From: Paenarthrobacter nitroguajacolicus
GTDB taxonomy: Bacteria; Actinomycetota; Actinomycetes; Actinomycetales; Micrococcaceae
DNA length: 64,000 bases
Direction of reading: 5' to 3'
Assembly (NCBI RefSeq): GCF_007786235.1
Contig: NZ_VNFK01000022.1
Coordinates: forward strand, 1 to 64,000
Shown here: piece by piece, positions 43,840-52,103 of the stretch
Layout: every line of letters starts with the position of its first letter
How positions within the stretch are numbered: position 1 is the first letter of the stretch
The notes under the pieces: generated by a model
Database searches by the model: none
What the model saw: only the letters and a program-made list of their open reading frames with translations
What the model was told of the DNA's origin: nothing
Position numbers and translations under genes: made by a program

Positions 43840-44313
43840 ATGGACCAGTCAGCAGCATTAAGCGAGGTGGTGTCAGTGAAGGGCATCATCCAGGATCAGC
43901 ACCCCGTGGATTTCTACGCGCTGGGCGTCGCCGGATGCATCGACAGGCTGGCAGCCCCGTTGCGACGGGCAGGCGTGACCGTGCACTGGCACACTCCGCA
44001 CCACGGCATCGAGATCTCGTCATCGGCCGCCGCACTGCTCTATCACGTGGCGCAGGAAGCCTTCAGCAACACCCTCAATTATGCCGAGGCCAGCGAACTC
44101 ACCGTCCGGCTCAACGCCGTCTACCACGGCATCCAGCTCACCATCACGGATGATGGCAACGGATTCGAAATCCATGCCGCCCCCAGTGGACGCCGGCACG
44201 GCTTCGGACTGCTGATGATGTCCATCGCAGTGCACGACGCCGGCGGGACAGTGGACATCGACTCAGAAGTTGGGCGGGGCACCAGTGTGAGGGTCACGCT
44301 GCCGCTGGATTGA
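43840..44313 (+). CDS. Orphan HATPase (histidine kinase-like ATP-binding) protein
   Basis: This protein of about 157 residues is only the ATP-binding part of a NarL-class sensor kinase: LLYHVAQEAFSNTLNYAEASELTVRL (N box), LTITDDGNGFEI (G1), RHGFGLLMMSIAVHDAGGTVDIDSEVGRGTSVRVTLPLD (G2 and end). The segment before it resembles the region after the dimerisation helices, but the phospho-acceptor His helix is missing and no response regulator is adjacent. The ATG at 43840 has GGGGG upstream; ATG 43813 or 43744 are possible. It could be a kinase remnant or an anti-sigma-type regulator. Confidence 0.65.
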   Translation: MDQSAALSEVVSVKGIIQDQHPVDFYALGVAGCIDRLAAPLRRAGVTVHWHTPHHGIEISSSAAALLYHVAQEAFSNTLNYAEASELTVRLNAVYHGIQLTITDDGNGFEIHAAPSGRRHGFGLLMMSIAVHDAGGTVDIDSEVGRGTSVRVTLPLD

Positions 44314-44408
44314 GTCCTATTTGGGACCATAATCGGGCTCCCAACCCATGGATCGACGGCACTCCCGGACGTATTCTGTAGCTACTTTTCAGCCTGCATC
44401 CCAACGGA

Positions 44409-46616
44409 ATGGCAACGAAAATGGCGCGGAACAAGGGTCCAAAGCTAGGTCTGGGCAAGGTCCTCTTGAGGGTCTTCGTGTTCTTCTTCGTGAGCATTCT
44501 CTGCGGTGTGCTGATCTCCGGCTTCGTGGTGCCCGTGGTCGCTTTCACCAGCACCACGGTGGGCGGGTCCATCGGGTTTTACCAAAGCCTGCCCAGCCAA
44601 CTCGACGTCGATTCCCCTTCCCTGTCCAGCACGGTGGTCACTGCAGACGGGCAACACATTGCAACCTTCTTCGCCGAGAACCGGGTGAAGGTTCCCTTGG
44701 AGGAAATGTCGCCATTCATCCGGGAAGCGATCGTGGCCATGGAAGACAGCCGTTTCTACGAGCATCCCGGCGTTGATGCGCAGGGCATCATGCGGGCGCT
44801 GAGTTCCAACCTGACCAAAGGGACCCGGCAAGGCGCCTCCACGCTGACCCAGCAGTACGTAACCAACGTGCTCAACGAGTCGCGCCTGTCCGAGGGCCGC
44901 CCAGAGGATGTAGTCCTCAGCGGCGAGAAGACCATGGGCGATAAGCTCCGCGAAATCAAGCTGGCCTTGGAGTTGGAGAAGCGCTTCACCAAGGAACAAA
45001 TCCTCGAGGGGTATTTGAACATCGTGTTCTTCAACCGGAACGCTTATGGCATTGAGGCCGCGTCACGGTACTTCTTCAGTACGTCAGCGAAGGAACTGAC
45101 GTTGCCGCAGGCTGCGCTCCTGGCAGGCCTGGTTAATGGCCCCAGCATCTATGATCCAACAGCCGCCCCGGAGGCTGCGCTCATTCGCCGCAACCTGGTG
45201 TTGGACCGGATGCTGGAGCAGGGCAAGATCACCGCGGTGGACCACGGGGTCGCAGCGGCAACGCCCATCGAACTCAACATCACCCCTTCCCTGCAAGGCT
45301 GCGCAGGGGCGTCGATTGCTACCTACTTCTGTGACTACGTTTCGCATCTCATCCTCAATAACGAGGCCTACGGTTCAACGGTGCAGGAACGTGAACGGCT
45401 CCTCTATCGAGGCGGCCTCACCATCACCACCACGCTGGACAGCAGGCTCCAGGCCGTCGCCCAGCAGCAAGTGGACTCTTCCGCCGGTGCCAACCCGGAT
45501 AAATGGGGCGCTGCGTTGACCACGGTGCAGCCCGGCACCGGCAAGATCCTGGCCATGGCCCAAAACACGGTGTTCGTGCCGCAGGACGGAAAATACGATA
45601 CCCAGCTGAACTTCAACGTGGATGCCAAGGATGAGAACGGTTACGACCTCAATGGCGCAGGCGGCTTCCAGCCCGGTTCCACCATGAAACCCTTCATCTA
45701 CGCCGAGTGGCTCAACGAAGGCAAGAACCCCACCGCCGTGGTTGACGCCTCCCGCAGGGTCTACCCCGTGGGTTTCCCGTGGCGTTCCAGCTGCGGCAGG
45801 GTGCTGGGTGGTTACAGCTCGGCACAGAAGGCGCAGAACCTTGGTGCCGACGATGACCTGCAAAACAACGACGTCGGCTACTACCGCCCCATGCCCATCA
45901 ATTACGGCCTCTACAACTCCATCAATACGGCCACCTTTGCCACTGCCGCTCAACTGGACTTCTGTGGAATCCAGCGGATGGTGGACACCGTGGGACTGCA
46001 CAGCGGTTTGGACAACGCACCGGTCAACATGCACCAGATCGGCAACCTCCTTGGCTCCATCGGCGTGGCTCCGCTGGTGCTCGCGAGCGCCTACGCCACC
46101 TTCGCCAACGACGGCACCTACTGCAAGCCCATCGCCATCACGGGAATCAGCGATTCCCAGGGCAGGGAGTACCAGACCCAAACACCGGAGTGCCGGGAAG
46201 CGGTAAAGCCGGCCGTGGCACGCGGTGTGAACGCCGTCCTGCAGGACGTCATGAAGGTTGGCTCCGGTGTGTGGATCGAACCCAAGGTCCACACCCGGGT
46301 CCCTGTTGCGGCCAAGACCGGTACCTCCAACAACAACGGCGCTACGTGGGTGGCCGGCTACACCACCGCCCTCGCCACCGCCTCGTTCTTCGGAGACACG
46401 ACGGCGGGACAGCAGCGGGCGGGACAGAACGTCACCATCAACGGCAAGTTCTACAAGTCACTGGATGGCTACATGATCGCCGGCCCGCAGTGGGCCAACT
46501 ACATGATGGAAGCCACGGCACTGTATCCGAGCGGGCCTTTCGCGGCACCCGCTCCCCCGCCGCCACCGGCACCTGCTGCCACGGTACCCGCGGTTCCGAG
46601 GCTCACGGGGCGGTAG
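44409..46616 (+). CDS. Class A penicillin-binding protein
   Basis: This 735-residue protein has a single N-terminal membrane segment (VLLRVFVFFFVSILCGVLISGF). The GT51 glycosyltransferase domain follows (AIVAMEDSRFYEHPGVDAQGIMRAL, QGASTLTQQYVTNVL, KLREIKLALELEK, NIVFFNRNAYGIEAASRYFF), then the transpeptidase domain with GSTMKPF (S-x-x-K), YNSINTA (S-x-N) and AAKTGTSN (K-T-G). A Pro/Ala-rich tail ends it. It polymerises and cross-links peptidoglycan on the outer face of the membrane. It stands alone here and is followed by a hairpin and element R2b. Confidence 0.93.
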   Translation: MATKMARNKGPKLGLGKVLLRVFVFFFVSILCGVLISGFVVPVVAFTSTTVGGSIGFYQSLPSQLDVDSPSLSSTVVTADGQHIATFFAENRVKVPLEEMSPFIREAIVAMEDSRFYEHPGVDAQGIMRALSSNLTKGTRQGASTLTQQYVTNVLNESRLSEGRPEDVVLSGEKTMGDKLREIKLALELEKRFTKEQILEGYLNIVFFNRNAYGIEAASRYFFSTSAKELTLPQAALLAGLVNGPSIYDPTAAPEAALIRRNLVLDRMLEQGKITAVDHGVAAATPIELNITPSLQGCAGASIATYFCDYVSHLILNNEAYGSTVQERERLLYRGGLTITTTLDSRLQAVAQQQVDSSAGANPDKWGAALTTVQPGTGKILAMAQNTVFVPQDGKYDTQLNFNVDAKDENGYDLNGAGGFQPGSTMKPFIYAEWLNEGKNPTAVVDASRRVYPVGFPWRSSCGRVLGGYSSAQKAQNLGADDDLQNNDVGYYRPMPINYGLYNSINTATFATAAQLDFCGIQRMVDTVGLHSGLDNAPVNMHQIGNLLGSIGVAPLVLASAYATFANDGTYCKPIAITGISDSQGREYQTQTPECREAVKPAVARGVNAVLQDVMKVGSGVWIEPKVHTRVPVAAKTGTSNNNGATWVAGYTTALATASFFGDTTAGQQRAGQNVTINGKFYKSLDGYMIAGPQWANYMMEATALYPSGPFAAPAPPPPPAPAATVPAVPRLTGR

Positions 46617-46652
46617 GCAGGCCCTGGGGATCGTCGCACCAAGTGACAATAC

Positions 46653-46680
46653 GTACGACGGCGACCTGCCGCCGTCGTGC
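46653..46680. terminator. Hairpin after the PBP gene
   Basis: ACGACGGCG (46655-46663) pairs with 46670-46678, and the stem can extend by two pairs. It shares its GACGGCG core with the hairpins at 6977-7014, 43630, 56859 and 60729. Confidence 0.6.
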
Positions 46681-46685
46681 GCTGG

Positions 46686-46748
46686 CGTTGCGGGGCCTGC
46701 TCTGCGTGGCATTTCCCGCGCTTGGCGCGCAAAGCGGGCCTCACAACG
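46686..46748. repeat. Palindromic element R2, copy b
   Basis: Arms of 21 bp (46686-46706 against 46728-46748) are imperfect. They match copy a (arm consensus CGTTGTGAGGCCCGCTCTGCG), and both copies have a 21-nt loop. Both lie at the 3' end of a gene, facing a convergent neighbour. Confidence 0.7.
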
Positions 46749-46755
46749 GCCGACG

Positions 46756-47487
46756 TTAGCGGGCGTAGCGCTCCGTGAAGTTCCTGAGCACGCGCATCGG
46801 CTCCGTCACCGATGATTGGCGTGCCGATTCGATGAGTTCGTCCGCGGTGTGCGGGGGAAAGTAGCCTGAGTCCTTGTAGATGGTGATCCGGGTGATGAGG
46901 CCGTCGGCGTCCAGCTCGGGGTGGAATTGCGTTGCGTAGAGGTTGTTCTTGATCCGGAACATGTGCACCGGGCAGGCTTCGGAACTGGCCAGCAGCACTG
47001 CGTGCTCGGGAAGTTGGCTGCACGCTTCCTTGTGTCCCACGAAGGCTTCGAAAGTGCGCGGGACACCTTGAAGCATGGGGTCGCGCTCCCCCTCGACGGT
47101 CAGTGTGATCTCCGTAGCTCCTACCGGCTCCCCGAAGCGGCGATCAATGACGGCGCCCTGATGCACACCCAGGGTCCCCACCCCGTAGCAGGCACCAAAG
47201 AACGGGAAGTCCTCCGCCACGATCCGGTCCAGCAGCGATGAGAGTTCCGTCTCAACCCGGATCTGGGCGGCGCTCTTCTCCTCCACAGGATCGCTGGACG
47301 TGAAGGGACTGCCACCGACAATCACACCGGAGTAGTCGGACAGGTCAAGGGGCGGCAAAGGCCCGGATTCAAGCCGAATCCGAACCAATTCTTCCGGCTT
47401 CAGGCCGCAGTACCGGAGGTAGGCCTGGTACTCGTCATCGGCTGCGGCGTCTTCGGCGCGGGTGGCCAGCAAGAGGAAGGGCTTCAC
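46756..47487 (-). CDS. Class I glutamine amidotransferase domain protein
   Basis: This 243-residue protein has the GATase triad: Cys in FPFFGACYGVGTLGVHQG, and His and Glu in TQFHPELDADGL. YSGVIVGGSPFTSSD is the oxyanion-loop region. It resembles GMP-synthase-like GATases of unknown acceptor. The start is uncertain: GTG 47487 gives a normal N-terminus (KPFLLLATRAEDAAADDEYQAYLR), while ATG 47580 would add 31 residues of unusual composition. It is divergent from the MFS exporter. Confidence 0.78.
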   Translation of the reverse strand: MKPFLLLATRAEDAAADDEYQAYLRYCGLKPEELVRIRLESGPLPPLDLSDYSGVIVGGSPFTSSDPVEEKSAAQIRVETELSSLLDRIVAEDFPFFGACYGVGTLGVHQGAVIDRRFGEPVGATEITLTVEGERDPMLQGVPRTFEAFVGHKEACSQLPEHAVLLASSEACPVHMFRIKNNLYATQFHPELDADGLITRITIYKDSGYFPPHTADELIESARQSSVTEPMRVLRNFTERYAR

Positions 47488-47642
47488 AGGCCCAGTCTGC
47501 GTGAGGAATGGCTGGGTGACAAAGTGTGTTGCTGCAAGGGGGTGTCTGACAGAGACTCCCTCACGTCGCCGTGCCTGCATAGCGTTGTCTTACCCCCTAT
47601 GAAACAGCACCCCCAGCATGACTCATCCCTGAGGAGCAATCT

Positions 47643-48884
47643 TTGAAGCAGGACCCTGTGGTCGTCGGAACACCATCGCCGGAGGCGACACCTGCTGAAC
47701 GGCAGCAACCGAAGAAGATCCCGTGGGGCGGACTCCTGGTGCTGGCGGCCGCTGGTTTCACGGCAGTTACCACCGAGCTTCTTCCGTCCGGCCTGCTTCC
47801 GCAAATCAGCCGCGACCTCGGAGTCGATGAGTCGGCTGTCGGTTCGTTGACTGCTGTGTACGCAGCGATCATCGTCTTCACGGCCCTCCCGCTGTCCCGT
47901 TTCCTGGCCGGCAGGGTTCCCCGCAAGACGCTCTTGATCGCCACTGTGCTGGCCTTTGCCCTGAGTAACGTCCTCCTGGCCTTGAGCCCCACTCTGGGCT
48001 GGGCGATCGGGGCGAGGCTCCTTGGCGGGATCGCGCACGGAATGCTGTGGTCCAGCATGGCACCGTACGTGGCACGCATCGTTCCGGCCCACTCCGTGGG
48101 CAAGGCCATGGCCGTGGTGTTCAGCGGCAACAGCATCGCGCTGGCCGTGGGAGCACCCATCGGCACGTTGATGGGCTCCCTGATGACGTGGCGCGCCTCC
48201 TTCATGGTGCTCGCGGGCGTCGGCGCGCTCTTGGCAGTGTTGGCTTTCTGGCTGCTGCCCGGCGCGCACGACCACGCCAGCCAGAAGACCCCGTCCCTCC
48301 GTGCGGCCATGAAACTGCCGGGGGTGATCGCCGTGGCCATCGCCTGGCCGCTGTTGCTCCTGGCCCACTTCACCCTGTTCACCTACGTGGCGCCGTTCCT
48401 GTTGGCTTCCGGATTGCCCGAATCAGCCACCAGCCTCTCCCTCTCTGTAGTGGGAATCGCCAGCCTGGTGGGCATCTGGATTGCCGGCATGACCGCTGAC
48501 TCCCGCCCGCGCACCTCGGTGATTGCCGCCGTCGGACTCCTGACCCTTGCTTTCGCCCTGCTGCCGGCGCTGGGCGGCAGCTGGGTGGGCGCGTTTGCCC
48601 TGATGACCCTCTGGGGCATTGCCTTCGGCGCCGTGGGAATCTACAACCAAGCGGCGATCCTCCGTGCCGGAGGTGAGCACAAGGATGCCGCCAACGGCCT
48701 CACCGTGGTGACCATCCAACTGGGCATCGCGGTCGGGGCTGTCTATGGCGCGTTCGCCCTCACCACGGTGGGAGCTCAACTGGTGCCCCTGGCCGCGGCG
48801 GTTCCTACGGCGATAGCGCTGGTGATCATCATCGCCAGCAGGCGGGGCGGCTACCCGGCCGGCCCTCGCGAGAAGCGCCGTTAA
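47643..48884 (+). CDS. MFS transporter, DHA1/AraJ-like
   Basis: This 413-residue, 12-segment MFS protein has TTELLPSGLLPQISRDLGVDESAVGSLTAVYA at segment 1, LPLSRFLAGRVPRKTLLIATVLAF in loop 2-3, and GARLLGGIAHGMLWSSMAPYVARIVPAHSVGKAMAVVFSGNSIALAVGAPIGTLMG (motif C of drug/sugar exporters). It starts with TTG 47643 after GAGGAG with a 6-nt spacer. The family exports drugs, arabinose-type sugars or purine nucleosides; the substrate is not visible. Confidence 0.82.
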   Translation: MKQDPVVVGTPSPEATPAERQQPKKIPWGGLLVLAAAGFTAVTTELLPSGLLPQISRDLGVDESAVGSLTAVYAAIIVFTALPLSRFLAGRVPRKTLLIATVLAFALSNVLLALSPTLGWAIGARLLGGIAHGMLWSSMAPYVARIVPAHSVGKAMAVVFSGNSIALAVGAPIGTLMGSLMTWRASFMVLAGVGALLAVLAFWLLPGAHDHASQKTPSLRAAMKLPGVIAVAIAWPLLLLAHFTLFTYVAPFLLASGLPESATSLSLSVVGIASLVGIWIAGMTADSRPRTSVIAAVGLLTLAFALLPALGGSWVGAFALMTLWGIAFGAVGIYNQAAILRAGGEHKDAANGLTVVTIQLGIAVGAVYGAFALTTVGAQLVPLAAAVPTAIALVIIIASRRGGYPAGPREKRR

Positions 48885-48933
48885 CATGCCCGAAACACGC
48901 CAGTGACGTGATCTTCACGAACGAGGGATTTCT

Positions 48934-48949
48934 GTAACTTAGCTGCAAC
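48934..48949 (+). promoter_or_regulatory. GlnR-like box upstream of amt
   Basis: GTAAC-TTAGCT-GCAAC follows the actinobacterial GlnR half-site pattern GTnAC-n6-GAAAC with one change. The unit AACTTAGCT is repeated 11 nt apart, and GGAAAC lies 17 nt further on. It is about 110 nt upstream of the amt start. Confidence 0.45.
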
Positions 48950-49059
48950 TTAGCTCTTCTGAGTCGGAAACATAGCTCACCGAATATTGATCGGGGGGTT
49001 GGTGTGGGCCGTGCAACAACGGCCCCGTTTCGGACAGGCTTGATCAGAAGGGAACGCAG

Positions 49060-50376
49060 GTGGAGATCTCTGCGCAACACGTCTGGCTGATGTTGTCATC
49101 GGCAATGGTGCTATTCATGACCCCGGGCCTCGGCCTGTTCTACGGCGGCATGACGCGTGCCAAGGCTGCGCTCAACATGATCATGATGAGCTTCATCTCA
49201 GCCGGCATCGTGGGGGTTGTCTGGGTCCTGTGGGGCTACTCGATGACCACCGGCGACGGATTCCTGGGCTTGTTCGGCAACCCCTTCGCGCACTTCGGGC
49301 TCCAGGACCTCATGGGTTCACCGGATCTCATCAAGGCAGGCTTCGCGGCAACGTTCGCCATCATCACCGTCGCCCTGATCAGCGGCGCCATCGCCGACCG
49401 CGCCAAGTTCGGTGCCTGGGCAGTGTTCGTCCCCATCTGGGTCACCGTGGTCTACTGCCCGCTGGCGTACATGATCTGGGGCGGTGGCCTGATGAGCGCC
49501 GGCGGTGCCCTCACGGAAATCTTCGGCCAAGTCATCGACTTCGCCGGTGGCGCAGTGGTTGAGGTGAGCTCCGGAACTGCCGCTTTCGTCCTCGCATTGA
49601 TCGTGGGAAAGCGCCACGGATTCGCCAAGGACCCCAACCACCGCCCACACAACGTCCCCTTCATCATGATCGGCGCGGCCATCCTGTGGTTCGGCTGGTT
49701 CGGTTTCAATGGCGGCGCCGCAGCAACGGCGGAGCAGGCCGGCCTCATCTGGGTCAACACCCTGGTTACTCCGGCAGCGGCCATGCTGAGCTGGCTCGTG
49801 GTGGAGAAGGTTCGCCACGGACACCCCACCTCCCTGGGTGCTGCGTCCGGTGTGGTGGCTGGCCTGGTTGCGATCACCCCATCCTGCGCCAACATCACCC
49901 CGCTGGCCGCTCTGGGCCTGGGTTTGGTGGCCGGTGCTGCCTGCGCGGTGTTCGTTGACTTGAAGTACAAGTTCGGTTTCGACGATTCCCTCGACGTAGT
50001 GGGCGTGCACTTCGGCGCAGGTGTGATCGGCACGCTATCGCTCGGCTTCATCGCATTCCCCCAGGACGGTGTGGCTGGCGGCCTTCTCTACGGTGGCGGC
50101 CCTCAGCAGCTCATCGCGCAGACCATGGCCGTGCTGGTCACCATCGCCCTTTCCGGACTCGGCACGCTGATCATCGGCCGCGCCATCCACAAGACCATCG
50201 GCTTCCGGGTCCCCCACGAGCACGAAGTCACCGGCGTGGACCTCACCCAGCACGCCGAGTCAGCCTACGAGTTCGGCCTCACCGCCCACGGCCACTTCCG
50301 CCAGCAGCAGGCGCACCTGTCGGCGTTGATCAAGCGGAAGCCGGCTACGGAGGCCAAGGAAGACAGCTTCGCCTAG
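49060..50376 (+). CDS. amt: Ammonium transporter
   Basis: This 438-residue membrane protein matches Amt: MTPGLGLFYGGMTRAKAALNMIMMSF, PIWVTVVYCPLAYMIWGGG, DFAGGAVVEVSSGTAAFVLAL, LWFGWFGFNGGAA, ANITPLAALGLGLVAG and DDSLDVVGVHFGAGVIGTL (pore His). A cytoplasmic tail of about 55 residues includes RVPHEHEVTGVDLTQHAESAYEF, the usual PII-contacting end. The start is GTG 49060, with AAGGGA upstream. No glnB or glnD follows, unlike in some actinobacteria. Regulation by nitrogen through GlnR is suggested upstream. Confidence 0.93.
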   Translation: MEISAQHVWLMLSSAMVLFMTPGLGLFYGGMTRAKAALNMIMMSFISAGIVGVVWVLWGYSMTTGDGFLGLFGNPFAHFGLQDLMGSPDLIKAGFAATFAIITVALISGAIADRAKFGAWAVFVPIWVTVVYCPLAYMIWGGGLMSAGGALTEIFGQVIDFAGGAVVEVSSGTAAFVLALIVGKRHGFAKDPNHRPHNVPFIMIGAAILWFGWFGFNGGAAATAEQAGLIWVNTLVTPAAAMLSWLVVEKVRHGHPTSLGAASGVVAGLVAITPSCANITPLAALGLGLVAGAACAVFVDLKYKFGFDDSLDVVGVHFGAGVIGTLSLGFIAFPQDGVAGGLLYGGGPQQLIAQTMAVLVTIALSGLGTLIIGRAIHKTIGFRVPHEHEVTGVDLTQHAESAYEFGLTAHGHFRQQQAHLSALIKRKPATEAKEDSFA

Positions 50377-50430
50377 ACCTGGGTTCCGCCGTCGGCTGCT
50401 GTTGTGTGCGCCGGGTTGGTAGCAGCCGGG

Positions 50431-51072
50431 CTAGCCTGAGCCGTTCCAGATCCGCTGCCACCACGTTCGTTTGGTGTCCGGTGCGGGTTCCGGCTCGAGT
50501 GGAGCTGCCGCTGCCCTCCGTTGCCGCCAGCGCTCCAATTCGGCGTCTATATCGCGGAGTTTGGTGATCACTGGAGGGCCACCCTGCAGCTGCCGCCGGG
50601 CCTCGATGACCCGCTTGTTAAAGTCCTCAAGAATGTCCCGAACCTGTTTATCGGTGTACTGCTGGTCCAGTTTGCCGTCGAGCTCAGCATCCTCGATCCG
50701 CAGCAGGATCGCAGGTGGGCCGATCCCGCTCAGGCGTTCGCGCTGGATGAGCCCTTTGACCCACCAGTCGGGATCGTAGTGCTCCCCTAAGCCCGGGATG
50801 GGTTTACCGGCGTACTTGAGGTTGTCGAACTTGCCCTGGTTCATGGCATCCCGGATCAGGTATTCAACCCGGGCAGCATCGTCCACCTTCCGGCGCTTCT
50901 CCCGCTCTTCAGCGTCAGCGGCCTCGATCTCAGCGTCCTCTTGGGCGCTTCCACCCCATCCGCGTACCGCACGTAGTTCCGCGCCACGCTCAAGCTTCCG
51001 CCTGAAGGCGTTGTTCTCGGCATTCACGGTGCTCGCCACCTCCTCACACGGCAGCCTTGGCCTGTCGGACAT
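50431..51072 (-). CDS. DUF1992 (DnaJ-like) protein
   Basis: This protein of about 213 residues contains the DUF1992 core EYLIRDAMNQGKFDNLKYAGKPIPGLGEHYDPDWWVKGLIQRERLSG. A charged coiled region precedes it (AEIEAADAEEREKRRKVDD). A long helix follows (DKQVRDILEDFNKRVIEARRQL), then a Pro/Arg tail. Eukaryotic relatives are called DNAJC28. Its function is not known. The start is unclear: ATG 51072 has no ribosome site, and a GTG at residue 16 of this form (near 51027) follows GAGGAGG at 11 nt. Confidence 0.78.
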   Translation of the reverse strand: MSDRPRLPCEEVASTVNAENNAFRRKLERGAELRAVRGWGGSAQEDAEIEAADAEEREKRRKVDDAARVEYLIRDAMNQGKFDNLKYAGKPIPGLGEHYDPDWWVKGLIQRERLSGIGPPAILLRIEDAELDGKLDQQYTDKQVRDILEDFNKRVIEARRQLQGGPPVITKLRDIDAELERWRQRRAAAAPLEPEPAPDTKRTWWQRIWNGSG

Positions 51073-51141
51073 CGTGGTTCTGGGTCCAGTATTCCGCAAG
51101 ATGCGGGCCACGGGCGAGGCCCGTACCTCCGGCCCGTTAGC

Positions 51142-51738
51142 ATGGGGGCCATGGAGTCATTCACCTGGGCCAAGGCAAAAACCAGCGACGCCGGCGAAGC
51201 CAAGGTTGCCGTCCTTCTCCCGGGCTCGGGGTACCCGGTGCAAGGCCCGGTTCTCTTCTGGGTTGGTGAGATGCTCACTGCGTTCGGTTGGCACGTCCAA
51301 GCTGTCAGATGGACGCCCGAAGACGAGCCTGGGCCGGACCCGCACGCATTTGTAGCGCGGGCGGCGGAGGAGGCCTTTGCTGCCGTGCCGTTAACAAGCC
51401 GGCGGCTGGTGGTTGCGAAGTCGTTCGGGACCTTGGCAATTCCCTGGGCTGAAGACACAAAGACAGCGGGTGTGTGGCTCACACCGTTGCTGACGGACGC
51501 CAAAGTCAGGGAGACGATCGCTCATACGGACAAGGCCGACCTCTTCATCGGCGGTTCCGAGGACAAACTCTGGGACGGCGGCCAAAAGTCTGAATCGGTG
51601 GGGACATTTGTTGAGATCCCCGGCGCGGACCATTCCCTCCAGATCCCGAATGACTGGCGAGCTTCGCAAGAGCTCCAATCGGGCGTCTTCAGCAGGATTG
51701 AGGAATTCGTTAAGGCCCTGCCGGACGCTGTCCAGTAG
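51142..51738 (+). CDS. Alpha/beta hydrolase-like protein
   Basis: This 198-residue protein has KVAVLLPGSGYPVQGPVLFWVGEML (oxyanion strand-loop), LVVAKSFGTLAIPWA (nucleophile elbow K-S-F-G-T, Ser in place of the usual G-x-S-x-G) and EIPGADHSLQI (catalytic His near the end), with a DLFIGGSEDKLWD acid segment. That fits a small alpha/beta hydrolase of the dienelactone-hydrolase type. Substrate unknown. The ATG at 51142 or 51151 could start it. Confidence 0.7.
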   Translation: MGAMESFTWAKAKTSDAGEAKVAVLLPGSGYPVQGPVLFWVGEMLTAFGWHVQAVRWTPEDEPGPDPHAFVARAAEEAFAAVPLTSRRLVVAKSFGTLAIPWAEDTKTAGVWLTPLLTDAKVRETIAHTDKADLFIGGSEDKLWDGGQKSESVGTFVEIPGADHSLQIPNDWRASQELQSGVFSRIEEFVKALPDAVQ

Positions 51739-51767
51739 AAATCGAGCAATGTGATGTGGGGGCATAC

Positions 51768-52022
51768 ATGAAGCTGAATCTGATGGTCATCGCGGCGTGG
51801 GCGGTCACGGCCCTGCTTGTTCTCTTGGGATGGGCCACAGGTGTGACGCTCTGGTCCTACATGGAACCCGTCGTGGACACAGTCGATCCTCCTGCCAGCT
51901 ACTACGTGGCCGCATGGGCTGGCGTCGCAGCCCTGGCCTTGAGCTTCGTCGCGAGCATCTGCGTGACGCTGTACGTGGCGAAGTCCCGCGCAACGTGCCG
52001 CCACCACCCACTTTCACGGTGA
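51768..52022 (+). CDS. Small two-segment membrane protein
   Basis: This 84-residue protein has membrane segments LMVIAAWAVTALLVLLGWATGVTLW and YYVAAWAGVAALALSFVASICVTLYVA, with a short outer loop (EPVVDTVDPPAS) and a basic tail. ATG 51768 follows GGGGG with a 5-nt spacer; an upstream GTG (51756) would add four residues. It lies 30 nt after the hydrolase gene and may share its transcript. I do not recognise a family. Confidence 0.55.
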   Translation: MKLNLMVIAAWAVTALLVLLGWATGVTLWSYMEPVVDTVDPPASYYVAAWAGVAALALSFVASICVTLYVAKSRATCRHHPLSR

Positions 52023-52103
52023 ACCAACCCCGACCCGCCGCAAAAGTGGCGTGTCGGGCAGCTCGAAGTAGGTGGTGGCGGCCCGGCCGGAACTACGCCG
52101 GAA

